Shown piece by piece: positions 1 to 8,590 of a stretch of DNA of 64,000 bases (positions are counted from its first letter, which is position 1; each line of letters starts with the position of its first letter). Source of the stretch: Enterococcus_D sp050529585 (GTDB lineage Bacteria; Bacillota; Bacilli; Lactobacillales; Enterococcaceae); assembly GCF_050529585.1 (NCBI RefSeq), contig NZ_CP172882.1:1922001-1986000 (forward strand), written 5' to 3'. The notes under the pieces are model-generated. The model did no database searches. It was not told the DNA's origin and saw only the letters and a program-made list of their open reading frames with translations. Position numbers and translations under genes: made by a program.

Positions 1-382
1 GAACCGGGTACTCGATCACCAAATGGTAGGAACGGTAGCCGCTGGCTTTTTTATTCGTGATATAATCCCGTTCGATGATCACTTTCATGTCCTTACGGGT
101 ACGTAACAATTCAACCACTTGATGAATATCTTCTACAAACTGGCACATGATGCGTAAACCAGCAATATCCGACATTTCCTCTTCCAAACGATCTAAGTCG
201 ATTCCTCTTAATTTGCTTTTAGTTAAAATACTATCTACCGGTTTGACACGCCCCGTCACAAATTCAATGGGTACATGTTTGCTCTGTTCACGGTATTGTT
301 TACGAATACCTCTTAATTTTACTTTCAATTCAGAAACCGCTTGTTCGTACGGTGCCAAAAATTCTTCCCAATCTCGAATCAT
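1..382 (-). CDS. relQ: Small alarmone synthetase RelQ (GTP pyrophosphokinase), 3' end outside the window
   Basis: RelQ-type enzymes make (p)ppGpp from ATP and GDP/GTP without a hydrolase domain. The first 127 residues are visible: an N-terminal helix, EFVTGRVKP, the helix DRLEEEMSDIAGLR, and RDYITNKKASGYRSYH, which contains the synthetase-family nucleotide-binding loop. The gene runs off the left edge. Two ATG codons are close together (388 and 382); the Shine-Dalgarno GAGG is directly against the first and about 7 nt before the second, so 382 is preferred. It lies divergent to the CYTH gene, as expected of the Bacillus yjbK-yjbM neighbourhood. Its family is clear; activity cannot be judged from a partial protein. 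Confidence 0.9.
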   Translation of the reverse strand, partial: MIRDWEEFLAPYEQAVSELKVKLRGIRKQYREQSKHVPIEFVTGRVKPVDSILTKSKLRGIDLDRLEEEMSDIAGLRIMCQFVEDIHQVVELLRTRKDMKVIIERDYITNKKASGYRSYHLVIEYPV

Positions 383-418
383 ATTCATACCTCGATTCTT
401 TTCATAACATACTCTCTT

Positions 419-427
419 ATTCTACCA
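419..427 (-). promoter_or_regulatory. Extended -10 promoter of relQ
   Basis: On the minus strand the sequence TGGTAGAAT forms an extended -10 element (TG-n-TAGAAT) about 30 nt upstream of the relQ start. No good -35 hexamer is seen, which is common with extended -10 promoters. Confidence 0.45.
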
Positions 428-525
428 TACCTTGTAAACAAACCTGAACCACATAGCTGACTAGAAATCAAAAAAATTGCTAAAACGAACAAATCATGCA
501 ATCCGCATGAAAGGAACCGTATTGG

Positions 526-554
526 TTGACAGAAACTCAACTCAATTGTAAAAT
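526..554 (+). promoter_or_regulatory. Sigma-A promoter of the CYTH gene (yjbK)
   Basis: A perfect -35 TTGACA (526-531) is followed after 17 nt by TAAAAT (549-554). Transcription should start near 561, which makes the ATG at 565 nearly leaderless and supports the later start at 583. Confidence 0.75.
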
Positions 555-582
555 TGTATAGCTAATGAAAGCGAGTGACGTC

Positions 583-1164
583 ATGACTGAACAAATCGAA
601 ATTGAATTTAAAACGTTACTTTCCAAAACCAAATATCATCAATTGACTGCACATTATCAGTTACAACCAACAGATTTCATCACCCAAGTCAATCACTACT
701 TTGATACACCAGATCAACAATTACACAGTAGACATTTTGGCCTGCGGGTACGAACAACTGATTTCTATGATGAGCTGACATTAAAAACGCCTGCTGAACA
801 TGGCTTGCTCGAAACCACAGATCAGCTGACCAAAGCACAGACCGCAGAAATTTTACGCAAAGGATCAATTTTATTTTCTGGTGCAGTCGCTAAACGCTTG
901 CTTACTGCTTCCATCGATCCAAGAAAAATTGTCCCCCTTACGAGTCTAACAACGAAACGTGCTGAATTTCCAATCAATGAAGGTTTGCTTGCCATTGACC
1001 ATAGTTGGTATGGTCAAAAAGAAGACTTTGAACTCGAGTTAGAAGTAAACGATCCGATTCTAGGAAAGCAAGCCTTTATGGCGCTCCTGGAAAAATTCGC
1101 GATCCCTTATCAACCAGCTAAAAACAAAATCGAACGTGCAATTTTAGAAAAAGCGCAACGTTAA
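583..1164 (+). CDS. yjbK: CYTH domain protein (YjbK-like, triphosphate tunnel metalloenzyme family)
   Basis: CYTH proteins form a beta-barrel tunnel that binds triphosphate substrates with divalent metal; the Bacillus YjbK is the closest named relative. The protein (193 aa) begins with the signature ExExK (EIEFK, residues 5-9) and keeps the alternating acidic/basic strands, such as GLRVRT and ELELEVND. An in-frame ATG at 565 exists, but the promoter at 526-554 would place it almost at the transcript end, so 583 is chosen. It sits between relQ and spxH, both part of the Spx/alarmone neighbourhood. The substrate is unknown; thiamine triphosphate or inorganic triphosphate hydrolysis is only a family-level guess. 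Confidence 0.85.
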   Translation: MTEQIEIEFKTLLSKTKYHQLTAHYQLQPTDFITQVNHYFDTPDQQLHSRHFGLRVRTTDFYDELTLKTPAEHGLLETTDQLTKAQTAEILRKGSILFSGAVAKRLLTASIDPRKIVPLTSLTTKRAEFPINEGLLAIDHSWYGQKEDFELELEVNDPILGKQAFMALLEKFAIPYQPAKNKIERAILEKAQR

Positions 1165-1259
1165 GTATTATTGCTTACTTTTTTCACTAACATTTGTTAT
1201 ATTTAATAAACGTATGTTTGTTTTACATAAAAAAGAATCTTATTTGGGGAGAGATTCAG

Positions 1260-1916
1260 ATGATTGAAATATTTTTATTCGTCAACCCCATCGGTCCGGT
1301 CTGCTATCAAGTTGAAGCGGAACTCTTGGAGAGTTTGACGAAGTACCGTAAAAAGATCCATTTGCAACTACTACCTTTGGTCAATCTAAAATCTGTTGGC
1401 GTATCGATGGAGTACTTATCGATGGATAAAACCGATTTGCTTTTACGCAATGATCAAACAAAACTGATCTATACAGCATCACTAGATTACAAAGCCGCAC
1501 AATTACAAGGGAAAAAAATCGCCCGTGATTTCTTATTGAAATTACAACAACACGTTGGCATCAATCAAGAATCATACAGCGAAACGCTTGTCGAAAAACT
1601 TTTTTCTGAAACCAAAGGTGATCTCGAGATGTTTTTAGAAGACCGCCAATCTGATTTAGTAAAAAAGAATTTTTTCACGGATCAAACCGTAGCAAAAGAT
1701 ATGGGCATTACGATCACACCTTCTGCAGTGGTCTACAATTTTGCCTGTGAACGAGAATATGGCGTCCTTTTGGAAGGCGCGCGCGCACTAAAAAGCTTGC
1801 CTGCATTGTGTGAAACCACTGATGATCAACTGTCCTTTCTTGAAAAAAAGAATGCGTTGCAGAAAACATCCTTACCGACATTACATGGTGTCGACCATAA
1901 ACTGATATTATTATGA
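1260..1916 (+). CDS. spxH: ClpXP adaptor SpxH/YjbH family protein (DsbA/thioredoxin-like fold)
   Basis: SpxH (YjbH) presents the regulator Spx to ClpXP for degradation and has a thioredoxin-like fold. The 218-aa protein opens with a beta strand (IEIFLFVNP) followed by GPVC at the position of the family's CPxC/CxxC motif, and it continues with a helical insert and the cis-proline region ITITPSAVV. The first cysteine of the motif is replaced by Gly, so a disulfide redox role is unlikely. The start at 1260 is chosen because GGGGAGAG lies 6-8 nt before it; upstream in-frame codons lack a ribosome site. Its target spx lies about 4 kb away in the same cluster. The family call is strong from context and moderate from sequence. 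Confidence 0.8.
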   Translation: MIEIFLFVNPIGPVCYQVEAELLESLTKYRKKIHLQLLPLVNLKSVGVSMEYLSMDKTDLLLRNDQTKLIYTASLDYKAAQLQGKKIARDFLLKLQQHVGINQESYSETLVEKLFSETKGDLEMFLEDRQSDLVKKNFFTDQTVAKDMGITITPSAVVYNFACEREYGVLLEGARALKSLPALCETTDDQLSFLEKKNALQKTSLPTLHGVDHKLILL

Positions 1917-1921
1917 TAGAC

Positions 1922-1961
1922 AAAAAGGATCAACCCAAGACAAATGGGTTGATCTTTTTTT
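1922..1961. terminator. Bidirectional terminator between spxH and pepF
   Basis: A 10-bp perfect stem (GATCAACCCA / TGGGTTGATC) with a 7-nt loop is flanked by A and T runs on both sides. It lies between convergent genes, so it can serve both. Confidence 0.9.
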
Positions 1962-1972
1962 ATCTCAAATCA

Positions 1973-3790
1973 TTATCCTTCGATTTCACTGACCAACGCT
2001 TCAAGTTCATCTAATCGTTGTTCAAACACTTTCATTGCGTCTTTGATATAATCCGCTTGCGTCATATCGACACCTGCTTTTTTCATCACTTCGATCGGAT
2101 AATCAGAACGACCCGCTTTTAGATAATTCAAATAATTTGTTAGTGCATCCGGTTCTCCTGACAAGATTTTCTTGGCTAAAGCAGAAGCAGCCGAAAAGCC
2201 TGTTGAATATTGATATACATAATAGTTGTAATAGAAATGCGGGATGCGTGACCATTCTAAACGAATCTCTGGATCTTCAGCAACTGCAGGTCCATAGTAT
2301 TTGGCATTTAATTGCGCATAATTTTCGCTTAAATATTCACTCGTCAAAGGCGTGCCTTTGGCATCTTCCACATGCATAAAATGTTCGAACTCAGCAAATT
2401 GAGTTTGGCGGAAAATCGTTCCTTTGAAGCCGTCTAAGTAATGATTCAAGACATACGCTTTGACTCTAGGATCGGATTCTGTCTGAAGCATATATTCCGT
2501 CAAAATGTTTTCGTTTGTCGTTGAAGCAATCTCTGCCAAGAAAATCGAATAGTCGCCATAGACATAGGGTTGATTGTTGCGGGTAAAGTAGCTATGGACA
2601 CTATGCCCCATTTCATGGACTAAGGTAAATAATTGATCCAAACGGTCATTCCAGTTCATCAAAATATAAGGCAATGTATCATACGCGCCGGATGAATACG
2701 CGCCACTGCGTTTCCCTTTATTTTCAACGACATCGATCCAACGATTGTCAAATGCTTCTTCCACCACGGCCAAATATTCTTCGCCCAACGGTTTTAATGC
2801 TTCTTTGGCTTTAACAACAGCCTCATCATACGTGTAACGAATCGGTGCTTCTCCTAAAATTGGCGTATACACATCATACATATGCATTGTATCGACTGCT
2901 AACAACCGTTTTCTCAAAGCCATATAGCGATGCAGCAACGGCAAATGGTCATTAACTACAGATACCAAGGTATCATAAACACTTTCAGGAATATGGTTGG
3001 CACTTAGCGCTGCTTGTCGCGCTGATTCAAAATGACGGGCTTTGGCTTTGAAATTGTGGCTTTTGATATTGGTGCTCAACGTTTGTGCGAACGTATTACG
3101 AAACTGCTCATAGACGCTATACAAGCCTTTAAATGCTGCTTCTCGAACAGATCGGTCAGTACTTTCTAATAATTCACCATAGACACCATGAGAAAGTTGA
3201 ACTTTCTCTCCATTTTCATCTTCAATAATGGGGAAAACCAAATCAGCGTTGTTCAATACAGAGAAAATATTGCCTGGTGCACCAAAGATTTCTCCTGCAC
3301 CAGCAAGTAATGCTTCTTGATCTGCTGGTAAAACATGCGGGCGTTCATTGATTGTTTTTTCGATCAAATGACGGTAAACCGCTAATTTTGGTTCTTGGTC
3401 AAAATAGCCCCAAATCGTTTCATCCGTCATCGTTAGCAACTCAGGATCAAACCAAGCGATGGCTTCACTTACTTGCGCCATCAAACTGCTTGCTTTCGCA
3501 TAAAGCCCTTGGTAGGTCGTGTTGGCAGTATCTTGATCATTTTTCAAATGGCTGTAAACATACAGTTTCTCGATTTTGCGGGAAAGATCCAACACATATT
3601 CTAAGGCCTTTAAGAAGGCTTCCGGTCCTTCAGCAAGCGTGCCTTGATAATTTTTTGCTTCTTTTGCTTGAGCAGCGATTTCTTGATAAGCGCCTTCAAA
3701 CGCTGCATCATCTGCATAGATTTTAGTCAAGTCCCAGGTTTTTTCTTCAGGAATCGAGCTGCGATCAGGTAATTGTTTCGGTTCTGACAT
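1973..3790 (-). CDS. pepF: Oligoendopeptidase F (M3B zinc peptidase)
   Basis: PepF is a cytoplasmic zinc peptidase that cuts peptides of roughly 7-17 residues and feeds peptide nitrogen use and turnover. The 605-aa protein has the full family length and the HExxH zinc site in HEMGHSVHSYF near residue 390, followed by the downstream glutamate helix (FLAEIASTTNE). The ATG at 3790 has AAAGGAG about 8 nt upstream; a GTG three codons earlier overlaps that Shine-Dalgarno and was rejected. It follows coiA by about 60 bp with no terminator seen, so the two are probably co-transcribed, as in Bacillus (yjbF-yjbG). Confidence 0.97.
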   Translation of the reverse strand: MSEPKQLPDRSSIPEEKTWDLTKIYADDAAFEGAYQEIAAQAKEAKNYQGTLAEGPEAFLKALEYVLDLSRKIEKLYVYSHLKNDQDTANTTYQGLYAKASSLMAQVSEAIAWFDPELLTMTDETIWGYFDQEPKLAVYRHLIEKTINERPHVLPADQEALLAGAGEIFGAPGNIFSVLNNADLVFPIIEDENGEKVQLSHGVYGELLESTDRSVREAAFKGLYSVYEQFRNTFAQTLSTNIKSHNFKAKARHFESARQAALSANHIPESVYDTLVSVVNDHLPLLHRYMALRKRLLAVDTMHMYDVYTPILGEAPIRYTYDEAVVKAKEALKPLGEEYLAVVEEAFDNRWIDVVENKGKRSGAYSSGAYDTLPYILMNWNDRLDQLFTLVHEMGHSVHSYFTRNNQPYVYGDYSIFLAEIASTTNENILTEYMLQTESDPRVKAYVLNHYLDGFKGTIFRQTQFAEFEHFMHVEDAKGTPLTSEYLSENYAQLNAKYYGPAVAEDPEIRLEWSRIPHFYYNYYVYQYSTGFSAASALAKKILSGEPDALTNYLNYLKAGRSDYPIEVMKKAGVDMTQADYIKDAMKVFEQRLDELEALVSEIEG

Positions 3791-3850
3791 TTGTTTCACT
3801 CCTTTGATTTTGTCTAAAAATATCTTAACACACTTTTGGCGGGAACCAAA

Positions 3851-4849
3851 TCATTGGTTTTGAAATTGAAAGATTTCTTCCAATTGTTGACATTCATGAA
3901 ACAAAGCAAACAAGATTCTGGTCTGGTCTAGAAGTGGATAGGCCCACGACCAGTCAATCAATCGCAATTTGTCCAGCCAATGCGTAAAAGATTGTTTGGG
4001 ATCCATGTGAAAACAAAAACGCATCACCAGCAATCGATGTTCAAACAAAAAGGCAAAGCGGCTGTCTTGATAACACCAAAACGGCAATCGTGCGACATGA
4101 CCATGGAGAGAATAAAGAAGCGCTTGGATTTTCATGATGCATGGTGACTTTTTGATCAACTGCTGCAAGAGCCAACACTGATAGCCATTGGCTTGCCATA
4201 GTGGTTTTCTATTTTGATGGATAGGTTGCTGCTTGGTAATAGGTCTCAGTGTTGTTTTGTCAAACGGACTGCCTTCTGAAAACCAAATACAGTGAGAACC
4301 GACACCGTATTGATAATGCCAATGAATATCCGTATATTTGATCAGACACTGGCGCTCTGTATCGATTCCCCACAGACTAAAGCCGTTTTCATCATAAGTA
4401 CAACTGGCTTTGGCAATCTCATGCCAGCGTTTTTTGGGTTGCAAGCGACTACCCAAGATCCACCATGGCTGATAACCTGCGCTCAGATACCCAGTTGTAC
4501 GAGATAAAAAAGCCTTCATGGTGATCGGTGAACATTGTATCTCGATCACCTGTCTACAACACTTTAAATCGGGACGTTGATTTAACTCAGGCAAAAAACA
4601 TTCGATTTGCACTGGCATTGGCTGGAACCAGTCGTATAAACAGGCTTTTGCTGCCAAATGCTCTTGTGTTTCTCCTTCGCTGAAGGTCCTGCAGCTGGCG
4701 TTGTTGCGGTGGGCAAAATGTGGTCTTCGAGAACGTCCGCCTTTCCATATCACTTGTTCTTGGCAACCCGGACAATAAAAGCTGTCTTTCTTGACTAAAA
4801 CTGAATCAGCATGGCGTAACTGCTTATCCTGATCATATGCGTAAATCAT
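3851..4849 (-). CDS. coiA: Competence protein CoiA-like (PD-(D/E)xK nuclease fold)
   Basis: CoiA proteins act during natural transformation, at or after DNA uptake. This 332-aa protein has the family's N-terminal zinc motif (CPGCQEQVIWK), then PHFAH, and a nuclease-type core with RPDLK followed by VIEIQCS, which matches the PD...ExQ pattern of CoiA nucleases. It is somewhat shorter than the Bacillus protein, with a less recognisable C-terminal half. A GAGGTG ribosome site precedes the start. It sits between mecA and pepF, the conserved Bacillus order. Whether this organism is transformable cannot be told; dprA is also present at 58 kb. Confidence 0.92.
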   Translation of the reverse strand: MIYAYDQDKQLRHADSVLVKKDSFYCPGCQEQVIWKGGRSRRPHFAHRNNASCRTFSEGETQEHLAAKACLYDWFQPMPVQIECFLPELNQRPDLKCCRQVIEIQCSPITMKAFLSRTTGYLSAGYQPWWILGSRLQPKKRWHEIAKASCTYDENGFSLWGIDTERQCLIKYTDIHWHYQYGVGSHCIWFSEGSPFDKTTLRPITKQQPIHQNRKPLWQANGYQCWLLQQLIKKSPCIMKIQALLYSLHGHVARLPFWCYQDSRFAFLFEHRLLVMRFCFHMDPKQSFTHWLDKLRLIDWSWAYPLLDQTRILFALFHECQQLEEIFQFQNQ

Positions 4850-4875
4850 GTCATCATCACCTCAACATCAAGTAC

Positions 4876-4912
4876 GCAAAAAAACCGCCACATCTCAAAA
4901 GATGTAACGGTT
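4876..4912 (-). terminator. Terminator after mecA
   Basis: On the minus strand AACCGTTACATCT and AGATGTGGCGGTT form a 13-bp stem with G-U pairs and a 4-nt loop, followed by seven T residues. It lies directly after the mecA stop, separating mecA from coiA. Confidence 0.85.
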
Positions 4913-4929
4913 GTCAAACACTGACACAA

Positions 4930-5580
4930 TCATTCATTTTTGAAATAATAACGGGTCAATGATAAGGCATCATTTTCCATGATCAACTGACCATATTCAG
5001 AAAGTACTTCTGGGGTGACAGATGTCCGTTGTGCAAATTCCATGAAATAAGACAAGGCATTTTCCACTTCGATATCCGTGACTTCTGGGTCGGTAAACCG
5101 CAGTTCAATGAAGTATTGGTTGCCCATTTGATAGAGATTGGTCGCAACAGCATCTAAATAGACTTCCGATGCCAACTGTATCATATCTTCGAAATGAGCC
5201 AGCTCAAAAACAAATCGGGTACCGATTTCTTCTGTTTGCTCTGCTTCTTGTAATTGCGCTGCCACATGCTTCTTCAACATATCGGTAATATCTTCATGTT
5301 CGTTCTCTGACAAGTCATCGAAACTTTCCATGGCTTCTGGCGGAAGATTTTTACTGATAAACAATTCTAAGCCATCGCCTTTTGGCAAAACTTGAAACGT
5401 GACCGCTTCACTCCCCTTAAATTCTTCATCAATATCGACTTCTTCCAAAATACTATAAAAGAAGTTTTCAATTTCATTATGGTTGCCTAGAAGGTCAAGA
5501 AAAGTGATACCTCTCGCAGCTAAGTCTTCACTTTTGATCAATACACGAATGGTGTTCTCATTGATATGTTCCATTTCCAT
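4930..5580 (-). CDS. mecA: Adaptor protein MecA
   Basis: MecA is an adaptor that brings substrates to the ClpC-ClpP protease; in Bacillus it targets ComK. The 216-aa protein has the typical two-part form: an N-terminal domain beginning MEMEHINENTIRVLI with RGITFLDLL, an acidic low-complexity linker (about residues 80-125), and a C-terminal ClpC-binding domain with FELAHFEDMIQLA. GAGGTG lies about 10 nt upstream of the ATG. It has its own promoter and terminator and lies between spx and coiA, the order conserved in Bacillales and many Lactobacillales. Confidence 0.96.
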   Translation of the reverse strand: MEMEHINENTIRVLIKSEDLAARGITFLDLLGNHNEIENFFYSILEEVDIDEEFKGSEAVTFQVLPKGDGLELFISKNLPPEAMESFDDLSENEHEDITDMLKKHVAAQLQEAEQTEEIGTRFVFELAHFEDMIQLASEVYLDAVATNLYQMGNQYFIELRFTDPEVTDIEVENALSYFMEFAQRTSVTPEVLSEYGQLIMENDALSLTRYYFKNE

Positions 5581-5617
5581 ATTAGCTACACCTCACTTTT
5601 GCTACTACTATAGGTTC

Positions 5618-5645
5618 ATTGTAGCGAAACCAGTTAAAAAGTAAA
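5618..5645 (-). promoter_or_regulatory. Promoter of mecA
   Basis: Minus-strand TTTACT (5645-5640) and TACAAT (5623-5618) are separated by 16 nt and lie about 40 nt before the mecA start. Confidence 0.55.
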
Positions 5646-5683
5646 GAGAAAACGAATATTCGCTTAAGAAAATCGTAAATCTC

Positions 5684-5715
5684 TACAAAAAAACCCGTTC
5701 GGCTTAAGAACGGGT
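5684..5715 (-). terminator. Terminator after spx
   Basis: An 8-bp perfect stem (ACCCGTTC / GAACGGGT) with a 7-nt loop is followed on the minus strand by a run of seven T residues, just downstream of spx. Confidence 0.9.
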
Positions 5716-5729
5716 CAAAGATGTTGTTG

Positions 5730-6128
5730 TTATAATCCTGCCATTAACTGGGCATGACGAAGTTCTAGTTGACGAACATCTCTAGGTAAGAACCGGCGAA
5801 TTTCATCTTCATTAAAACCTACTTGCAACCGTTTCTCATCGATCATGATCGGACGACGCAATAATCCTGGATTTTCTTGGACAAGGGTCAATAAATCTTT
5901 AAGCGGCAGGTCATCTAGATCCATATTCAACTTTTGGAAAACTTTAGATCTGGTGGAAATAATTTCTTCGGTACCGTCTTCTGTCATCTGTAAGATGGCT
6001 TTCAATTCAGAAATATTCAATGGTTCTGAAAAAATATTTCTTTCAACGAAAGGAATCTCATGCTCTTGTAACCACGCACGAGCTTTGCGACAAGACGTGC
6101 AACTTGGGGAAGTGTATAGTGTCAACAA
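5730..6128 (-). CDS. spx: Transcriptional regulator Spx (ArsC family), TTG start
   Basis: Spx binds the RNA polymerase alpha subunit C-terminal domain and reprograms transcription under disulfide stress; it is degraded by ClpXP with the help of SpxH. The 132-aa product reads LTLYTSPSCTSCRKARAWL at its N-terminus, with the redox switch CTSC at about residues 10-13, RPIMIDEKRLQVGFNEDEIRRFLP, and a short C-terminal tail. The start is the TTG at 6128: AAAGGAGAG lies 7-9 nt upstream and the product then aligns with known Spx N-termini. The upstream in-frame ATG at 6191 has no ribosome site and would overlap the promoter. spxH, its likely adaptor, is in the same cluster. Confidence 0.95.
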   Translation of the reverse strand: MLTLYTSPSCTSCRKARAWLQEHEIPFVERNIFSEPLNISELKAILQMTEDGTEEIISTRSKVFQKLNMDLDDLPLKDLLTLVQENPGLLRRPIMIDEKRLQVGFNEDEIRRFLPRDVRQLELRHAQLMAGL

Positions 6129-6337
6129 CGTGCATCTCTCCTTTTGAAAAAATATGTTGATCGCAAGTCCTGTTCCCTTGCTTGATTTCAATTATACAGA
6201 AGAATATAAAAAAAATCTAGTCTAAATCTCATATTTTTTAATAAAACTCGAAAGTTATATTAAAAGCGAAACCTTAAAAACAAAAGGTTTCTCTCAAAGT
6301 TCGAATCGATAAATGAGAGATTTCAAATTTTTTTTTA

Positions 6338-6368
6338 ATATTACTTCTTTTATACAACAGTATGTCAA
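6338..6368 (-). promoter_or_regulatory. Possible distal spx promoter
   Basis: Minus-strand TTGACA (6368-6363) is followed after 19 nt by TAATAT (6343-6338). The -35 is perfect but the spacer is long. It would give spx a leader of about 200 nt containing two hairpins. A second, closer TATAAT at 6195-6190 has only a weak -35. Confidence 0.35.
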
Positions 6369-6710
6369 AGGTGTATCAAGCAAAGAATGCTTTGAATCAT
6401 AATGCTTCTGAAATTAAGATACGTTTTTTAATTTTTTGCAAATAGTTTACAACTGTAATTTCTTTATCAGCGATATAATGCGCATTCCTCGCGGTTTTAT
6501 TTTTAAGGTAAAAATCACAAAAAATGAAGCACAAATCACAAAAAACAGAAACAAAAAAAGTTTTTGTTATTTTTAAATTTGCTTGATTCTTTCATCTAGC
6601 GTAACAGATTACTTTTGTGATGCAAATCTATTTCTAATAAAAAGTAGTTTATCTCTTTTCATCCCCTTCATCATAAGGATCACTTATCATATTAAATAAC
6701 AAGTTTGCAA

Positions 6711-6742
6711 CAAAAAAACAGCTTATCTTAAAGGATAAGCTG
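6711..6742 (-). terminator. Terminator after the ABC exporter
   Basis: A 9-bp perfect stem (CAGCTTATC / GATAAGCTG) with a 6-nt loop is followed on the minus strand by seven T residues. Confidence 0.9.
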
Positions 6743-6789
6743 CCTATAAACCGCAACACACAATTGTTGTTGCTTTGGCTAAGCATGTT

Positions 6790-8538
6790 TTACCTATTGA
6801 TGACAGGTGAAGAATCAGACGAATTCCGAGCAAACTGCGCATCATACAATCGCCGATAATGTCCATTTAATGCCATCAAAGCGTCATGGGTCCCCTCTTC
6901 CAAGATTCCTTGATCACTGACAACGATAATTCTTGTGGCATGCTTGATCGTTGCCAGGCGATGAGCGATGATCAATGTTGTTCTGCCATCGGCTAAGGCA
7001 TTCAAAGATTCTTGGATCACTTGTTCAGTTTCAGTATCTAGTGCCGACGTTGCTTCATCCAATATCAGAATCGGCGGATTCTTCAAAAACATTCTAGCGA
7101 TCGCTACACGTTGTTTTTGGCCACCTGACAATTTGATTCCGCGTTCGCCGATAACTGTATCCAATCCATCACTCATTTGGTCAATCACTTGTCCTAGATG
7201 AGCCAACTTCACAGCTTGCATGATTTCAGCTTCGGAAGCATCCAATTTCCCATATGCGATATTTTCTCGAATCGTACCTGGAAATAAGAAAACATCTTGT
7301 TGGACAGTACCGATTTGCCCTCTTAAAGAGGCCAAGGTCATATCTTGGATATTGATTCCATCAATGGTGATCTCCCCTTCTGTAACCTCATAGAATCTAG
7401 GTAACAGATTGCATAGTGTGGTTTTCCCGGAACCACTCTGACCGACAAAAGCGACAGTTTCCCCTGCTGTGATCTGCAAATCAATGTGATTCAAGACCTT
7501 TGTTGCATCTGCATAGGCAAATGAAACATCATGATACTTGATATCACCCTTCAAATTGGTTACAGACACTGCATTAGGCTTATCTTGAATCGCTGGTTGT
7601 TTATCCAGTTCTTCGGTCAAGCGGCGAAAGCCAGCAATCCCCTTCGGATAACTTTCGATCATCGTATTGACTTTTTCGATTGGTCTAACAAAAACATTCG
7701 ATAAGAGAATAAAACCGACAAACTCTCCATTGGTCAACTCACCTTGAATGACATAGTAGGCACCAAAAATCAGGGCAAACAGATTGATCAAGCGGATCAA
7801 AAAATAATTATATGCAGAACTAATGGCCATGATTTTATAGAAAGTGATTTTCGAGCGACGATAGATTTCGCTCAAGCCATCAAATCTTTTGTGTTCAAAC
7901 GTTTCATTGGCAAATGATTGGGTCACACGAATACCACTGACAGACGCTTCTACGCCGGCATTGAATTCACCAAGATTATCATAGATCTCAGTATTGACTT
8001 TGGTCATTCTTTTGTTAAAAAAGACCAATGCGATGGTAATCAGTGGAATCAAAGCAAACGTTGCTACGGCTAATTGTACATGCATATTCAACATCAAAAT
8101 AAAAGAACCAATCAATGTCATGATTGTAATAAAAACATCTTCTGGTCCATGGTGGGCAACTTCAGAGATTTCGAATAAATCTGTAGTTAAACGACTGATC
8201 AATTTCCCCGTCTTCTGATTGTCATAATACTCAAATGATTGCGTCTGCAAATGTCGAAACAACTCTTGACGCATATCAGTTTCAATATTGACCCCCAACT
8301 TGTGCCCATAAAAGACCACTATATATTGCAAAATCGTGTTTATGACATAAAAAAAGAATAAACCTAAACAAGCCAGCATGATCAAACGAAAATTATTTTG
8401 CGGCATGATTTTGTCGATCACTTGGTTGACCGCTACTGGAAAAACCAATTCTAACAAACCAGCAAAGACAGCGCATGTAAAATCCAATATAAACAGCGAC
8501 CGATAGGGCCGATAATAACTAAAAAACCTTTTTAACAC
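6790..8538 (-). CDS. ABC-type exporter, fused membrane and ATPase half-transporter
   Basis: This is a type-I ABC exporter half (582 aa) that would act as a dimer. Residues about 1-320 hold six membrane segments (first at LFILDFTCAVFAGLLELVF). The ATPase domain follows with Walker A GQSGSGKTT near residue 370, the Q-loop, signature LSGGQKQR, Walker B ILILDEATSALD and the H-loop histidine in IIAHRLATIK. The family covers lipid, multidrug and peptide exporters; the substrate is not predictable. The start is GTG with GGAGGAGG 6 nt upstream; the adjacent ATG is out of frame. There is no partner half-transporter next to it, so a homodimer is inferred. Confidence 0.95.
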   Translation of the reverse strand: MLKRFFSYYRPYRSLFILDFTCAVFAGLLELVFPVAVNQVIDKIMPQNNFRLIMLACLGLFFFYVINTILQYIVVFYGHKLGVNIETDMRQELFRHLQTQSFEYYDNQKTGKLISRLTTDLFEISEVAHHGPEDVFITIMTLIGSFILMLNMHVQLAVATFALIPLITIALVFFNKRMTKVNTEIYDNLGEFNAGVEASVSGIRVTQSFANETFEHKRFDGLSEIYRRSKITFYKIMAISSAYNYFLIRLINLFALIFGAYYVIQGELTNGEFVGFILLSNVFVRPIEKVNTMIESYPKGIAGFRRLTEELDKQPAIQDKPNAVSVTNLKGDIKYHDVSFAYADATKVLNHIDLQITAGETVAFVGQSGSGKTTLCNLLPRFYEVTEGEITIDGINIQDMTLASLRGQIGTVQQDVFLFPGTIRENIAYGKLDASEAEIMQAVKLAHLGQVIDQMSDGLDTVIGERGIKLSGGQKQRVAIARMFLKNPPILILDEATSALDTETEQVIQESLNALADGRTTLIIAHRLATIKHATRIIVVSDQGILEEGTHDALMALNGHYRRLYDAQFARNSSDSSPVINR

Positions 8539-8561
8539 ATTACCCCTCCTCCAATTCTTTC

Positions 8562-8590
8562 ATTATAAAGAAGAATCAGTGAAAAGGCAA
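8562..8590 (-). promoter_or_regulatory. Promoter of the ABC exporter
   Basis: Minus-strand TTGCCT (8590-8585), a 17-nt spacer, and a perfect TATAAT (8567-8562), about 24 nt before the GTG start. Confidence 0.65.

Larger units (their letters stand above)
6129..6789. other. AT-rich non-coding region upstream of spx
   Basis: About 660 bp without a supportable gene. It contains the exporter terminator (6711-6742), a minus-strand promoter candidate (6338-6368), a TATAAT close to spx (6190-6195), and two small inverted repeats: GAAACCTT / AAGGTTTC near 6269-6291 and CTCTCA / TGAGAG near 6291-6320 followed by a run of nine T on the plus strand. A 20-codon ORF near 6523 has no properly spaced ribosome site. 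The length is unusual beside the compact rest of the window. Confidence 0.6.

Noticed and set aside
3352..3726. 124-codon open frame antisense to pepF
   Set aside because: No ribosome site, biased composition typical of an antisense shadow, and it lies entirely inside pepF.
6523..6585. 20-codon ORF in the spx upstream region
   Set aside because: The possible ribosome site is about 16 nt away and the peptide is low-complexity Lys-rich.
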